Shown: piece after piece, positions 26,243 to 35,700 of the stretch
Layout of the letters: each line of letters begins with the position of its first letter
Numbering within the stretch: the stretch's first letter is position 1
Assembly: GCA_029242545.1 (NCBI GenBank)
Contig: JAQWTV010000001.1
Coordinates: 1-52,410, forward strand
DNA from: Roseibacillus sp.
GTDB taxonomy: Bacteria > Verrucomicrobiota > Verrucomicrobiia > Verrucomicrobiales > Akkermansiaceae
Direction of reading: 5' to 3'
DNA: 52,410 bases
Notes under the pieces: generated by a model
Told to the model about the DNA's origin: nothing
What the model saw: the letters and a program-made list of their open reading frames with translations, nothing else
The model's database searches: none
Program-made: the position numbers and the translations under genes

Positions 26243-27619
26243 ATGACCCTCAAGATCAAGTTCGGCGACTACGGGATGATTCTTGTCCTGTTAGTTCTTA
26301 TCATCCTCTTCAGCCTGCTGACCATCAAGGAGGCTTCTCCCTCCGATCAACGTAGTTCTCAAGCAGTAGCCGAGCGCATCCTGAACGAGGTCCCATCCGA
26401 CCTGACCGTGGTGGTCTATGGCAAGGACAAGACCGAGTTCGAGGATTTCGCGAAAAACCTAGTGGATCATCTGGGCACGAAGGGCCGCGGAAAGATCGTA
26501 TTGGCGATAGGAGGCCCCGGTGAATTGCGTCGTAAACTTAACGAGGTGCGCGACGAGGGCATGAGTCTTGGGGCCATCGCTACTGCTGGACCAGCCGGAA
26601 TGCAGGTCATCAGGGGTGTCCCAGAGAATTACCCCGAGTTTCAGGGCTTCGCCGTCCTCATCCCGGAGTCACGCGGAAAGTCCACCTTTTTCACCCTCGA
26701 CAACTTTAAGAATGTTACCCAGCGCGTCGTTGTTATCGCTATCGTCGCGATTGGAATGACCATGGTCATTATCACCGCGGGAATCGACCTTTCGGTGGGT
26801 AGCCTTGTAGGTCTCGCCGCCATGACTGGTGCATGGTTCATCAAGGAGAGGGTCATGGCCTCCGGTGGAGATCCGCAAGACACGACAAACCTGACGGTTC
26901 TCTCCGGGTTCCTGTTTGCGATCCTATGCGCCGGAGCTTTTGGGCTTTTCTCGGGAGCATTGGTCGCCTGCTGCAAGGTGGCCCCCTTTATTGTCACCCT
27001 CGGGGTGATGATGATTGCACGGGGGATTGCCGAGCAGGCCAATGGAGGTTTCACGGTCTCTGACACACAATTACCGGCAGCATTCCGGGAGCTCAACCAT
27101 GGCGCCTTGATCGGAATTCCAAATACCATGGCACTTCTCATTCTACTTTACGTCGTCGCTCATATTTTCATGACGAGGACTAAATATGGGCGCTACATCT
27201 ATGCTGTCGGCGGCAACATGGAAGCAGCCCGCCTCAGTGGAGTTCCAGTCACCGGGGTGATCATCCTCGTCTATACCCTGTGCGGACTCCTTGCCGGCCT
27301 CGGCGGCTGCATGGAAGCTTCCCGCGTCAATGCCGCGACCACGGTGATGGGAACAGGACTCGAACTGGAGGTAATCGCCGCCGTCGTGGTTGGCGGCACC
27401 AGCCTGTTCGGAGGGAGTGGTCGTATCTTTGGAACTCTGATCGGGGCCTTCATCATTGCCATCATGCGAACCGGTATGAACCAGCTTAACTTCAAGGATC
27501 CGGTTCAGGACATGGTCTTGGGAGCCATAATTATTATAGCGGTTCTCCTTGATCGCGCTCGCCAGGCTGGATTCTGGGATCGAGTTCTAAGACGTCGGGG
27601 GGTTGCGTCCACTGCTTAA
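26243..27619 (+). CDS. Sugar-type ABC transporter permease (RbsC-like) with large insert
   Basis: A 458-aa inner-membrane permease of the ribose/xylose (BPD_transp_2) family. ATG 26243 is preferred to an in-frame TTG at 26177, which has no support and would add a polar tail. One membrane segment lies at residues 12-28. The core from about 152 on matches RbsC: TLDNFKNVTQ, AIGMTMVIITAGIDLSVGS, and later GGNMEAARLSGV and VVVGGTSLFGG. Between them is an extra soluble segment of about 120 residues (30-150), starting with a charged helix and continuing as alternating strand/helix (TVVVYGKDKTEF, KIVLAIGGPGELRRKL, GAIATAGPAGMQV). It should lie outside the cytoplasm. Family members are usually about 320-340 aa without it. 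The binding-protein gene follows, but no ATPase gene is present here, so the ATPase must be elsewhere. Confidence 0.85.
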   Translation: MTLKIKFGDYGMILVLLVLIILFSLLTIKEASPSDQRSSQAVAERILNEVPSDLTVVVYGKDKTEFEDFAKNLVDHLGTKGRGKIVLAIGGPGELRRKLNEVRDEGMSLGAIATAGPAGMQVIRGVPENYPEFQGFAVLIPESRGKSTFFTLDNFKNVTQRVVVIAIVAIGMTMVIITAGIDLSVGSLVGLAAMTGAWFIKERVMASGGDPQDTTNLTVLSGFLFAILCAGAFGLFSGALVACCKVAPFIVTLGVMMIARGIAEQANGGFTVSDTQLPAAFRELNHGALIGIPNTMALLILLYVVAHIFMTRTKYGRYIYAVGGNMEAARLSGVPVTGVIILVYTLCGLLAGLGGCMEASRVNAATTVMGTGLELEVIAAVVVGGTSLFGGSGRIFGTLIGAFIIAIMRTGMNQLNFKDPVQDMVLGAIIIIAVLLDRARQAGFWDRVLRRRGVASTA

Positions 27620-27677
27620 AAACACGCGTTCTGCAACGAATGTGTCCATTCGCTCTTGAAGCTCTCAGGCTTCCCTT

Positions 27678-27692
27678 ATTCTTCGGAAGAAT
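27678..27692. promoter_or_regulatory. Perfect 7-bp-arm palindrome upstream of the binding-protein gene
   Basis: ATTCTTC-G-GAAGAAT at 27678-27692 lies 94 bp before the ATG of the binding protein, in the 166-bp gap after the permease. A TTGAAG element lies about 20 bp upstream, with the palindrome where a -10 box might sit, so it could be an operator for a separate promoter of the binding protein and the following gene. The single-base spacer excludes a normal RNA hairpin. Motif only. Confidence 0.3.
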
Positions 27693-27785
27693 CGATTATC
27701 ATTAATTCCGCTTAACCGAGAGACGATTTGAGATTCACAGAGAGGGATCCTCACCCCACTCTCTCCGAACGAAATTCTTTAGTTT

Positions 27786-28778
27786 ATGAAAAGGACCCTC
27801 TTTCTCTCTCTCTCCTTCGCCTCTCTACTTCTTGGACTGACTTCCTGTGGAGACAAGGGCTCTGGAGGTCCGGATGCTGGGAACAAGGACACCAATTCTG
27901 GAACGAGCAGTAAGGGCATTATTGGAATGACCTGCCAGAACCTGAACAATCCCTTCTTTCAGCTTATTGCCCAGGAAATGGAAAAGGCCGCCAGTGCAGC
28001 AGGTTATACCCTTAAGGCTATGGACGGAAAGGGAGACGCTGCACTGCAGAATACCCAGATTGATGAATTTATTACTCAGAAATGCGATGCCATCTTCCTT
28101 AATCCTGCGGATTCCAAGGCCACAGGATCAGGAGTCCGGGCTGCCGATGCCGCGGGCATCCCCGTCTTCACATTTGACATCCAGATGGAAGACCCGGAAG
28201 TCCAGAAGCTTGTGACCTATCACGTGGGAAGTGACAACTACCAGGGCGGACGCCTCGCGGGAGAATCCATGATGAAAGTTACGGGGGACAACGGAAAAGT
28301 CGGCATCATCACCCTGCCCGAGGCAAACTCCTGTAAGAAGCGCGTTGACGGGTTCAAGGACTATCTCAAGGAGAACAACAGTAAGCTCGAAATTGTAATT
28401 GAGTTGAATGGAAAAGGAGACCGGGTGAAAGGCGCGGAAGTTACCGCAGACATGCTCACCGCACACGGTGACCTCGTTGGCATCTTCGGCATCAATGACC
28501 CCTGCGCCCTTGGAGCGTGGGCCTCAGTCAAGGAAGCGGGAAAGCTCGACCAGGTGACGATCATCGGGTTCGATGGCTCGCCTGACGGGAAGGTCGGGGT
28601 ATTCGAGAAGCAGCTTTACGACACTCCGATGCAGTTTCCTCGTCAGATGGCGACAAAGACTGTGGAAAACTTCCTCAAGTATGTTGCTGGCGAACCCTTC
28701 GAAGCACTCGAGTTCATGCCTTGCGAACATTACTTCTTTGCGGACGCCGAGAAAGATCCCAACAGGACCCAGTTCTAG
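27786..28778 (+). CDS. Sugar ABC transporter substrate-binding lipoprotein (RbsB-like)
   Basis: A 330-aa periplasmic binding protein of the Peripla_BP_4 family, the extracytoplasmic receptor for the RbsC-like permease. The N-terminus is a lipoprotein signal with Cys21 as the lipidated residue (LGLTSC), followed by a Gly/Ser/Asn-rich linker to about residue 43. Family stretches: GMTCQNLNNPFFQLIAQEME near 47, ITQKCDAIFLNPADSKA (about 93-109), TYHVGSDNYQGGRLAGE, and GIFGINDPCALGAW. A sugar or small polar ligand is likely; the exact ligand cannot be told. It is separated from the permease by 166 bp, which contain a palindrome, and from the next gene by 14 bp, so the latter is probably cotranscribed. 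A higher level of the receptor than of the permease would be normal for such systems. Confidence 0.9.
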   Translation: MKRTLFLSLSFASLLLGLTSCGDKGSGGPDAGNKDTNSGTSSKGIIGMTCQNLNNPFFQLIAQEMEKAASAAGYTLKAMDGKGDAALQNTQIDEFITQKCDAIFLNPADSKATGSGVRAADAAGIPVFTFDIQMEDPEVQKLVTYHVGSDNYQGGRLAGESMMKVTGDNGKVGIITLPEANSCKKRVDGFKDYLKENNSKLEIVIELNGKGDRVKGAEVTADMLTAHGDLVGIFGINDPCALGAWASVKEAGKLDQVTIIGFDGSPDGKVGVFEKQLYDTPMQFPRQMATKTVENFLKYVAGEPFEALEFMPCEHYFFADAEKDPNRTQF

Positions 28779-28792
28779 AACCAGAAGAAGTA

Positions 28793-30352
28793 ATGGGAGT
28801 TCCCATTCAATTGCGCTCTGCAGGCTCGAGAGGGTTTCCTTGTAAGGCGCCCTCATTCTTCGGCCTTCTTCTGATTCTTCTGCTCTCCGGCCCTGCCGGA
28901 GGAGAGATCGCGACTGGCTCTCTGGCCCCGGGGACAAAATGGGAAACCCCCTACCATCTCATCGAGGGGTCCCGACCCGGGCCTACGGTCCTGGTGACCG
29001 GAGGCCTGCATGGCAATGAGCCAGCTGGTTCCCTCGCCGCAGAGCAGATTCTCCACTGGCCTATTCTTCGCGGCCGCCTCGTGGTGCTACCTCGAGCAAA
29101 CCAGCCGGGGCTGCGGAAGGGAACCCGCCATCTTCCGGAAGTCGCTCGGCAAGAAGCCGATCTCAACCGGAACTTCCCCCGGAGCGATGGCAAGAACGAA
29201 GCTTCTTCCCTCATCGGAAAGGAAATCTGGGAACTTGCGCAGAAATTCAAACCCGACTGGCTGATCGATCTCCACGAGGGTTATCACTTTCACAAGATTC
29301 AATCCAAGTCCGTGGGATCTACCATTCTCGTCTCCCAGCCGGAAGGCCCGGGCACCCGTTCTGTGGTGGACGGAATGCTGGCCTCTATAAACTCAACCGT
29401 TGAAGATCCTGACAAACACTTTGTCTCCCTCAGGGGAACCGCCAATGGCAGCCTCACCCGGGCTGCTGCGGAACGTCTCGGAGCCAGCTCTCTGATCCTA
29501 GAGACCACCACTCGGGAGCAACCACTTTCACTTCGCACCCGGCAGCACCGGTTGATGCTACGGTCCATCTTCCAAGACATCGGAATGCTCGGAGAGGACG
29601 CTCCCACCATGACCCGGACCCGGGGGGAGGCGAGCCTCCGGGTTGCCCTCTACGACGGCGGAGGAGCCGGAGCAAGCGGGCCCCGCAACTTACAGGAGGT
29701 CATGAAGACAATCCCTCGAAGTCTCAGCTGGCGCATTGGTCCCTCTGATATCATCGAGGGAGCGCTCTCCCATTTTGACGTCGTGATCTTCCCCGGAGGT
29801 AGTGGAAGCAAACAGGCCGCCGCGCTCGGAATTGAGGGACGTAAGCAGGTCCGGAGATTTGTCGAAAATGGTGGGGGCTTCGTTGGAATTTGCGCAGGCG
29901 CCTACCTCGCAGCAGCCAACTACAGCTGGTCTCTCAGAATCTGCGATTATAAAACCTTCTGCGAAGTCCGGAACATTCCCGGGGCCGGCCGTAAGAGCAT
30001 GTGGTATCGGGGGCCTTCCGCGACAGTAACGATAGAGCTCACTCCAGATGGCCAGGAGATTCTTGGCCACGCTGGTGAGCCCTTTAAAGTGCGTTACCAA
30101 AATGGTCCTATCGTGTCTCCCGCCGGGATGGATGAACTCCCGGACTATCAGGTTCTCGCCTGGTTTCGTAGTGAGGTCTCCCGCTACGAGACTCAGAAGG
30201 GGACAATGGTCAACACCCCGGCCATCATCGGTGGAAAATTTGGCAAAGGTCGGGTTCTCTCAATCAGTCCGCACCCCGAGTCCTCCCAGGACCTCGGCCT
30301 GCTGGTCGCCCGTGCAATCCAATGGGCCGCACAGCTTGAGCCCTCCAAATGA
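28793..30352 (+). CDS. Zinc deacylase/carboxypeptidase (AstE/M14-like) fused to BPL_N GATase-like domain
   Basis: A 519-aa exported two-domain protein. ATG 28793, 14 bp after the previous stop and preceded by AGAAGAAG, is preferred to a TTG at 28721 that would lie inside the binding-protein gene. A hydrophobic stretch at about 21-33 (FFGLLLILLLSGPAGG) is the signal peptide. Domain 1 (about 55-270) has the zinc motif H73-x-x-E76 (GGLHGNEPAG), DLNRNFP, His161 in DLHEG, and Glu237 (ILETTT) as the likely catalytic acid. These are features of succinylglutamate-desuccinylase/aspartoacylase and M14 carboxypeptidases. Domain 2 (about 283-519) is BPL_N, a GATase1-like fold with Cys367 (GICAGAY) and His494 (SPHPE). 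Neither substrate is known. Cotranscription with a binding protein suggests it trims or deacylates the ligand before uptake, an inference. Confidence 0.78.
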   Translation: MGVPIQLRSAGSRGFPCKAPSFFGLLLILLLSGPAGGEIATGSLAPGTKWETPYHLIEGSRPGPTVLVTGGLHGNEPAGSLAAEQILHWPILRGRLVVLPRANQPGLRKGTRHLPEVARQEADLNRNFPRSDGKNEASSLIGKEIWELAQKFKPDWLIDLHEGYHFHKIQSKSVGSTILVSQPEGPGTRSVVDGMLASINSTVEDPDKHFVSLRGTANGSLTRAAAERLGASSLILETTTREQPLSLRTRQHRLMLRSIFQDIGMLGEDAPTMTRTRGEASLRVALYDGGGAGASGPRNLQEVMKTIPRSLSWRIGPSDIIEGALSHFDVVIFPGGSGSKQAAALGIEGRKQVRRFVENGGGFVGICAGAYLAAANYSWSLRICDYKTFCEVRNIPGAGRKSMWYRGPSATVTIELTPDGQEILGHAGEPFKVRYQNGPIVSPAGMDELPDYQVLAWFRSEVSRYETQKGTMVNTPAIIGGKFGKGRVLSISPHPESSQDLGLLVARAIQWAAQLEPSK

Positions 30353-30359
30353 GCTAGTA

Positions 30360-31754
30360 TTATTTAATGGCCTGAAGCGCCCTTAGCTCCTCAACCCCGA
30401 ATCGCGCCTCTCCCAACCCTCCAATGGTCAATGCGAGTTTCCCGGCATCAAAGGCCGCCTTCTCGGCCAGGAGAATCGACCCGGAGTGCGTTTCAACCCG
30501 GAAACGGGCTGCTCCCGGAACCACCTTGCCCAGCACGAGGCAGTCAGCCTCATCAAGAATGGAATGCTCACTGCTTCCAAAAAGAACGGATCCAACCCGA
30601 ATACTGCCTTCCCGCAACGACTCGAAGCCACCCTCTGAAAAGTCTCCCGAGCGAAGCAGAAGCCCCTTCCTCTCCCCCCCGATAAGAGATTCCACCTCTG
30701 CTGGTAACGGATGGAAGAACTCAAGTCGTGCTACCTGTGGCGTCGTAACCGTGCGCCCCTCCCATCGCCCGCCCAGCTGGAACGCAGAACGGCTACCCTC
30801 CTTGATTTCCGCAGACAGCCGGGAGCCTCCGCGAAGAACAAGGTGAGGAAGCATTGGCTCAGCCTCCTCACCTCCCTCCCCGTTCACGCTCACTCTGTCG
30901 ATCATTGCCTCACTCAGGCGATTATCTTTTCCAATCTGCACTGCGAGGCCGACAAAAGCTTTCTTATCTCGCATCCTCCCTGCAGAGACCCTCAACATTC
31001 TCCATCGTCGCCCATCCGGAGAATGGTAAGCAGTCACATCATAGCCTTCGCGGACTAACTTGAGCCAGTAAGGCAGCTTCAACAATGGGAGCTCCTTTCC
31101 TGTCGCACTTCCTCCCTGGTAGCCCCAGCGACGAAAGTTCACCCGCTTATCTCCATGGGGATGCAGCCCGAGCACCGCCTTACGATGTTCCGGGGTAGTC
31201 CCGTCACATATAACAATGCCCGCATAGGAATCAGTGTCATGATTGTTCAGGCTCACTACCCTCGCCTGGATCTCGCAATCTCCCTCTACCGGCAGATAAA
31301 CCAGATGGAACGCGGCAAACCGCTCATCCCCTGCCTTGGGTGAGGTCAGGATTCTGAAGACCCCGTTCTGCCAGCGCACCTTACCGGGTAACAGCGTGCG
31401 GCCGAGATCCCGGTTGCGCCAGGGGGCAGGAAGACCACCCTCAACGCCGGCATCTCCGGGCTGAAGTTCTCCTGTGCTCTTATGCTCAATTGTAGCCGTG
31501 ACAATTTCCTCAAGAGCTAAGGACTTCGATTCCCCTCCCTCCTTTTCAATTTTGAGTGAATTCTTGATGAAGGAAATCTTCCCTTGGTGCCGGAATCCCT
31601 CTCTTGTTTCAACAAGCCCTTCTGGCCACTGTGATTCGGCCACCCGATCTTCGCCGCCCTCTTTCTCCGGCGTGGTTTCACCAGATTCATCCTGTGCCCA
31701 ACCCTGCAAGCTGGCGAACAGGACACAGGCAAGACATCCCCACAAAACCTTCAT
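30360..31754 (-). CDS. Secreted concanavalin A-like / DUF1349-like protein
   Basis: A 464-aa protein with a signal peptide (residues 1-20, MKVLWGCLACVLFASLQGWA). An acidic linker (21-45) precedes a small beta-rich segment. About residues 110-300 look like a beta-sandwich of the DUF1349/concanavalin A-like group (WRNRDLGRTLLPGKVRWQNG, YAGIVICDG, YWLKLVREGYDVTAYHSPDG). The C-terminal part consists of short strands of the type 'LRGGSRLSAEIKEG...', seen in PVC proteins that carry sugar- or matrix-binding beta domains. No catalytic motif was recognised. It is the last gene of the - strand operon: its ATG lies 2 bp after the stop of the squalene-cyclase-like gene. It converges on the + strand BPL_N gene with 7 bp between the stops and no obvious terminator. 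Confidence 0.7.
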   Translation of the reverse strand: MKVLWGCLACVLFASLQGWAQDESGETTPEKEGGEDRVAESQWPEGLVETREGFRHQGKISFIKNSLKIEKEGGESKSLALEEIVTATIEHKSTGELQPGDAGVEGGLPAPWRNRDLGRTLLPGKVRWQNGVFRILTSPKAGDERFAAFHLVYLPVEGDCEIQARVVSLNNHDTDSYAGIVICDGTTPEHRKAVLGLHPHGDKRVNFRRWGYQGGSATGKELPLLKLPYWLKLVREGYDVTAYHSPDGRRWRMLRVSAGRMRDKKAFVGLAVQIGKDNRLSEAMIDRVSVNGEGGEEAEPMLPHLVLRGGSRLSAEIKEGSRSAFQLGGRWEGRTVTTPQVARLEFFHPLPAEVESLIGGERKGLLLRSGDFSEGGFESLREGSIRVGSVLFGSSEHSILDEADCLVLGKVVPGAARFRVETHSGSILLAEKAAFDAGKLALTIGGLGEARFGVEELRALQAIK

Positions 31755-31756
31755 CG

Positions 31757-32794
31757 CTAGCGCTGATATAACGGAATATACTGATATGGCATGGCAAGAA
31801 TCATGACGTTGATTGCCGTCTCATACGTCGGACCCACCGATGTATTCTCAAACCAGAGTGAAGCGTCTCCATCGTTATGGACCTTGGAAATGATCACGTC
31901 TCTGATCTTGTAATACCATTTCCGCCAGGTCTCCCCACCGATCATGTATTGGGCCGGAGCCGCGTAAAAGTTTCCGTAGGTAAACCAGCGCTGTTGCTCC
32001 CCAAAATTATCGAAGAGATATTTAGATCCTGCCTTAACCAGAGGATCATCATAATGGCCGCATACCTGAAGCGAGTAGATTGCGGCCGCAGTTCGAGCAA
32101 ATCCAGCGCCGCTGCCCGGCTGATATGAAAACCCGCCCTTGTCCTCGTTATAGCAGCTTCGCACATAAGAAACGGCATCATCTATGGTGGCCTGAGGGAC
32201 CTTCAGCCCTCCACTCTTGGCTGCCCGTAGTGCTACCACCTGCAAGACGGTCACAGAAACGTCCGCGTCCGTAGCGGTGGGCTTATAACGCCAACCGCCA
32301 TCCTGATTTTGGCTGGAGACGATAATTTTCACCATCCGCTCCAGCTTGGGGCGCATCGAAGGGTTGCTGGTCTGCCCGTAGAGCTCGGCCAGAGTGATAG
32401 TCGAAATCCCATGGAAATACATGTATTGCCCGTTGTTCCGGTCCCCAATGAGCCCCTCGGGAGAAACAGAGTTCAAAAGGTAATCCACCCCGAGGGACAC
32501 CGCCTTTCCATACTCGCCCTCACCCGGGAGGTGCCCTGCCGCCTGAAAAGCCATCAAGGCATAAGAGGTCATCGCGATCGGGTAATGCCGCTCTTTTTCA
32601 TTACGGCCTAACCATGCGCCATTTGGAGACTGATATCTGGCCAGATACCTGAGCCCTCTCTTGATAATGCGTTCCGTCGCAGTATCTACTGTAACCTGAT
32701 CTGCCTCCTGCGCACTCGCAGGAGCCAACAATCCACCGAGGACGAGAAGAGGCAGAATAATAAGGCGCATTGGAAGTACGAGCTTCGAGGTCAT
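31757..32794 (-). CDS. Exported prenyltransferase/squalene-cyclase-repeat (alpha/alpha-barrel) protein
   Basis: A 345-aa protein with a signal peptide (start ATG 32794, which overlaps the coiled-coil gene's stop by ATGA; Met9 at 32770 is an alternative with a tidier signal). The mature part holds repeats of the prenyltransferase/squalene-oxidase type: YLARYQSPNGAWLG, SQNQDGGWRYKPT, YNEDKGGFSYQPG, each a QxxxG(A/G)W-like motif before a helix. The DxDD acid motif of class II terpene cyclases is absent; the matching stretch reads DADVSVTVLQ. With a signal peptide and no membrane anchor it is unlikely to be a hopanoid cyclase, and a binding or structural alpha/alpha barrel outside the cytoplasm fits better. 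Similar proteins occur in PVC operons with MoxR/BatA genes. Confident in fold, not in function. Confidence 0.78.
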   Translation of the reverse strand: MTSKLVLPMRLIILPLLVLGGLLAPASAQEADQVTVDTATERIIKRGLRYLARYQSPNGAWLGRNEKERHYPIAMTSYALMAFQAAGHLPGEGEYGKAVSLGVDYLLNSVSPEGLIGDRNNGQYMYFHGISTITLAELYGQTSNPSMRPKLERMVKIIVSSQNQDGGWRYKPTATDADVSVTVLQVVALRAAKSGGLKVPQATIDDAVSYVRSCYNEDKGGFSYQPGSGAGFARTAAAIYSLQVCGHYDDPLVKAGSKYLFDNFGEQQRWFTYGNFYAAPAQYMIGGETWRKWYYKIRDVIISKVHNDGDASLWFENTSVGPTYETAINVMILAMPYQYIPLYQR

Positions 32795-35700
32795 TCTTTA
32801 TCTCCCGGTGAGTCCGCGAGATTTTTGAGGTATTGCTCAATCATGCGGCCATGCTCCGGTGAGTAACGCTCCCCCTGCGATTGACGGAGCGTTCCTCTCT
32901 CTCTCTCGGGGAGGCCAATGTGCTTACTACCCCCCGTGCGCCTGCGCCGAGGACCATCCGCGCCGCCTTTGCCTGTCCAGTTTCCCTCGTTACCCTCACC
33001 TCTCCCCTTCTCTTGTCCTTGGCCTTGGCCCTCACCCTGTCCTTGGCCCTCACCATCTCCTGGACTGAGGCCAGCCTCGGCCAGAGAAAGCACAGCCGCT
33101 GCTTGCGAAAGAGCATCCTGGGCCTTCTCCGCCTCCAACTTGGAATTTGAAGCGTTCCCCGCATTGGCTTGCGCAGCCGCATTCGCAAGGGATTGCTGCG
33201 CATTCTGCAGCGCGGATTGTGCTCCCGCGGGAAGAGACCCTTCAGACCCTGCCGCCAACGGACTGATCTCACTATTGGCAGACTGTAGGGGACTAGCTGA
33301 GGTCTGCGTTGCAGCACCGAGCTGCTCGGCCAGTTCCTGAATCGCGCCCTGTTCCTGCGCCAGAGATGACGTGCCCTCTTCTCCACCAAGAGCATCCTGC
33401 GCCTTCTGCATCTCTCCGATCGCCCCTGCAACATCTCCCTTTCCAAGTCTCTCGGCCGCCCCGGTCGCAGATGGCTGCGCACCAGCAGCAACTTCCGCCG
33501 CGACAGGGTTTCCAGAATCCTGCGCCGCCTGGTCTAAAGTATCAGCCAAGGCCTCTTGGCGACTTTGGAGCTCTTCGAGAGCCCCCGCCCGGGGCTCCAG
33601 CTGTGCCTGCGCCTCCGAAACCTGCCCCTGCGCCGCTTCGATTGCCACCAGGGCCTCTTCCAGAGAAGCCTGCTCCGACCCGGAGTCTTCGCCAAGCTGT
33701 TCCTGCAATTCCGCTATCTTCTCATCAATTTTCTCGCGGGCTTCCTGCAGGGCTTTCAAAGACTCGCCCTGCTCAGGTTGAGCCCCCAGAGGATCGGTCT
33801 GCTGCAGGTTTGACTCCGCAGCTTCCATTGCTTCAGAGGCCCTTCCCAGATCCTCCGCGGCCTCGGGTGCTGGACTTTGCGTCTCCATCTCTAGCTCCTC
33901 TGTCTGCTTCTCAAGCTGGTCCTGACGCTCGGCCAGCTTTTCAGAGGTCTCCTGCGCTGGCTCGGCAATTTCGTCGATCGTTTCTTTCTGTAATTCCTGC
34001 TGGCTCGTAACAATCTTATCCAGTGTTTCCCGTATTTTCTGTAGGGCCTCAAGATCCCGCTTTGCCTGCTCTAGCCCCTCAACCTGTTCCTGTAATTGCG
34101 CCTCTGCCTGCTCCAAGGCATCAAGAGCGGCCTGCTGAGCTAGCGGGTCATTCTCCCCCCGGGCGAGGGATTGCTGCGAGGCCTCCATCTGGTCAGCTGC
34201 CTCCCCGATGGCCCGGGCCGCTTCCGGGGCGGGTGACAGAGCGTCATTGGCAACCTTGCTGGCCTGCCGCTGCAAATCTTGCTGCTCAGTAGCCAGCTCT
34301 TGCTCCAACTGCTCCGAGTCCCCCTCCTGTTCAGCCCGGGCACTCTCGAGCTTGATCGCTTCTTCCACTGCTTTCAGCTCCTGCACCTCGGCCAGCAGCT
34401 TCTTGAGATGCTCCAGTTTGTCGAGGGGCACATCCTCGACGAATTCCGCCTTCTCGATTTCCTTGATCAACTTTTCCCGCGCCTCTTCCAGCAAGGCGAG
34501 AGCCTTTCGCTCAGGCGGCAGGGCCTTTTCCTTGAGACTCCCCGGGCTGCCTGATTCGGCAAGGATGGCCCTGACCTCCTGCATCGGTGGAACCGATCGC
34601 GATAAAGCCTCCGCCACTCCTGAGGCGAGCTCAGATAATTCCTGTCTGAGAAAATCCGTACGATCCACCAGTTCTGCCTGCGCACGCTGCAATTGTTCTG
34701 CCCGCCGTTCGTCACTGAGCTCGGGGCCATCAATTCCAAGGCCCTCCCTCACCTTCTCGATTTCCTTGGCGAGGCGACGCAGGGTATTTTCTAACTGGTT
34801 CGTAATCGATACCTGCTGCTCCGGGCGGGCGGTTTCGAGGCGTCTCTCAAGGCTGGCCACCTGCTGCTCAAGAATCTGAACCCGCTCGTTTTTCAGAACC
34901 AGCTCCTCCGCCTCCTCCCGCTCCTCGTCATCAAGATCATCGGTCTTCCTGATGATCTCTTTTTCTCCCGCGATAAGTCGGTCAAGCTGCAGCAATCCCC
35001 TGAGGAGTCTGTCCAGGGGATCCCGATCTGGCTGCAGGATCGTAACCAGTCGCCAGAGGGTATCACGTGCACTTTGTTCGTAACCAGCTGCGCTCATCAT
35101 CCGGTTGCTCTTAAGATCAAGAAGCGCCGACTGCAGGGACGAGGACAGTTTATACTCTGCTGCGAAGGCAAGCGCCTCAGCCGGACGGTTTTCCAGAGAT
35201 CCCGCAAAGGAGTCTTCCATCGCCGCAAGAGCAGAAATGACGAGGCTTACCTCCTTCTGCAACGCCTCCTGTTCCGTCTCCTGCAGACGCTGGGAAATCG
35301 CGAAGTCGTTTCCCCTACGGACCGCCGAAGGCTTCCGGGAGGCCATGATCAGCGCCACGGCTTCATGAAGGTTCGCAGACTGGCGGTCCCCAAGCTCCTG
35401 CATCCGCTCGGCCAGTTGGTAAAGCGCAATTTGGCGCTGATACTCGAGAAGGACCTGCCGCATCTGATAGGATGCTGACTTCTGTCCGGCATAAGCGTTG
35501 AGAGCCTCCACTCTCCTGCCCGGCACATCAGGGCCGGTCCGCGCGGCATTGAGCTGCCCAACAATCTCAGGCATCAGCTCCCCGGACACAGCGCCAATAA
35601 CCTTTTGGATTCCTGCAAGGATCTCGACATCCGTTCCCTTCAGGTCATTGCGCTCAAACTCGTCAACCAGTTCCGCAAGCAGGGCCGCACTGGTCGCAGT

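Noticed and set aside
32970..33070. Repetitive Gly/Gln/Glu-coding stretch considered as a DNA repeat or recombination site
   Set aside because: The repeats are short, imperfect and explained by the low-complexity tail of the coiled-coil protein.
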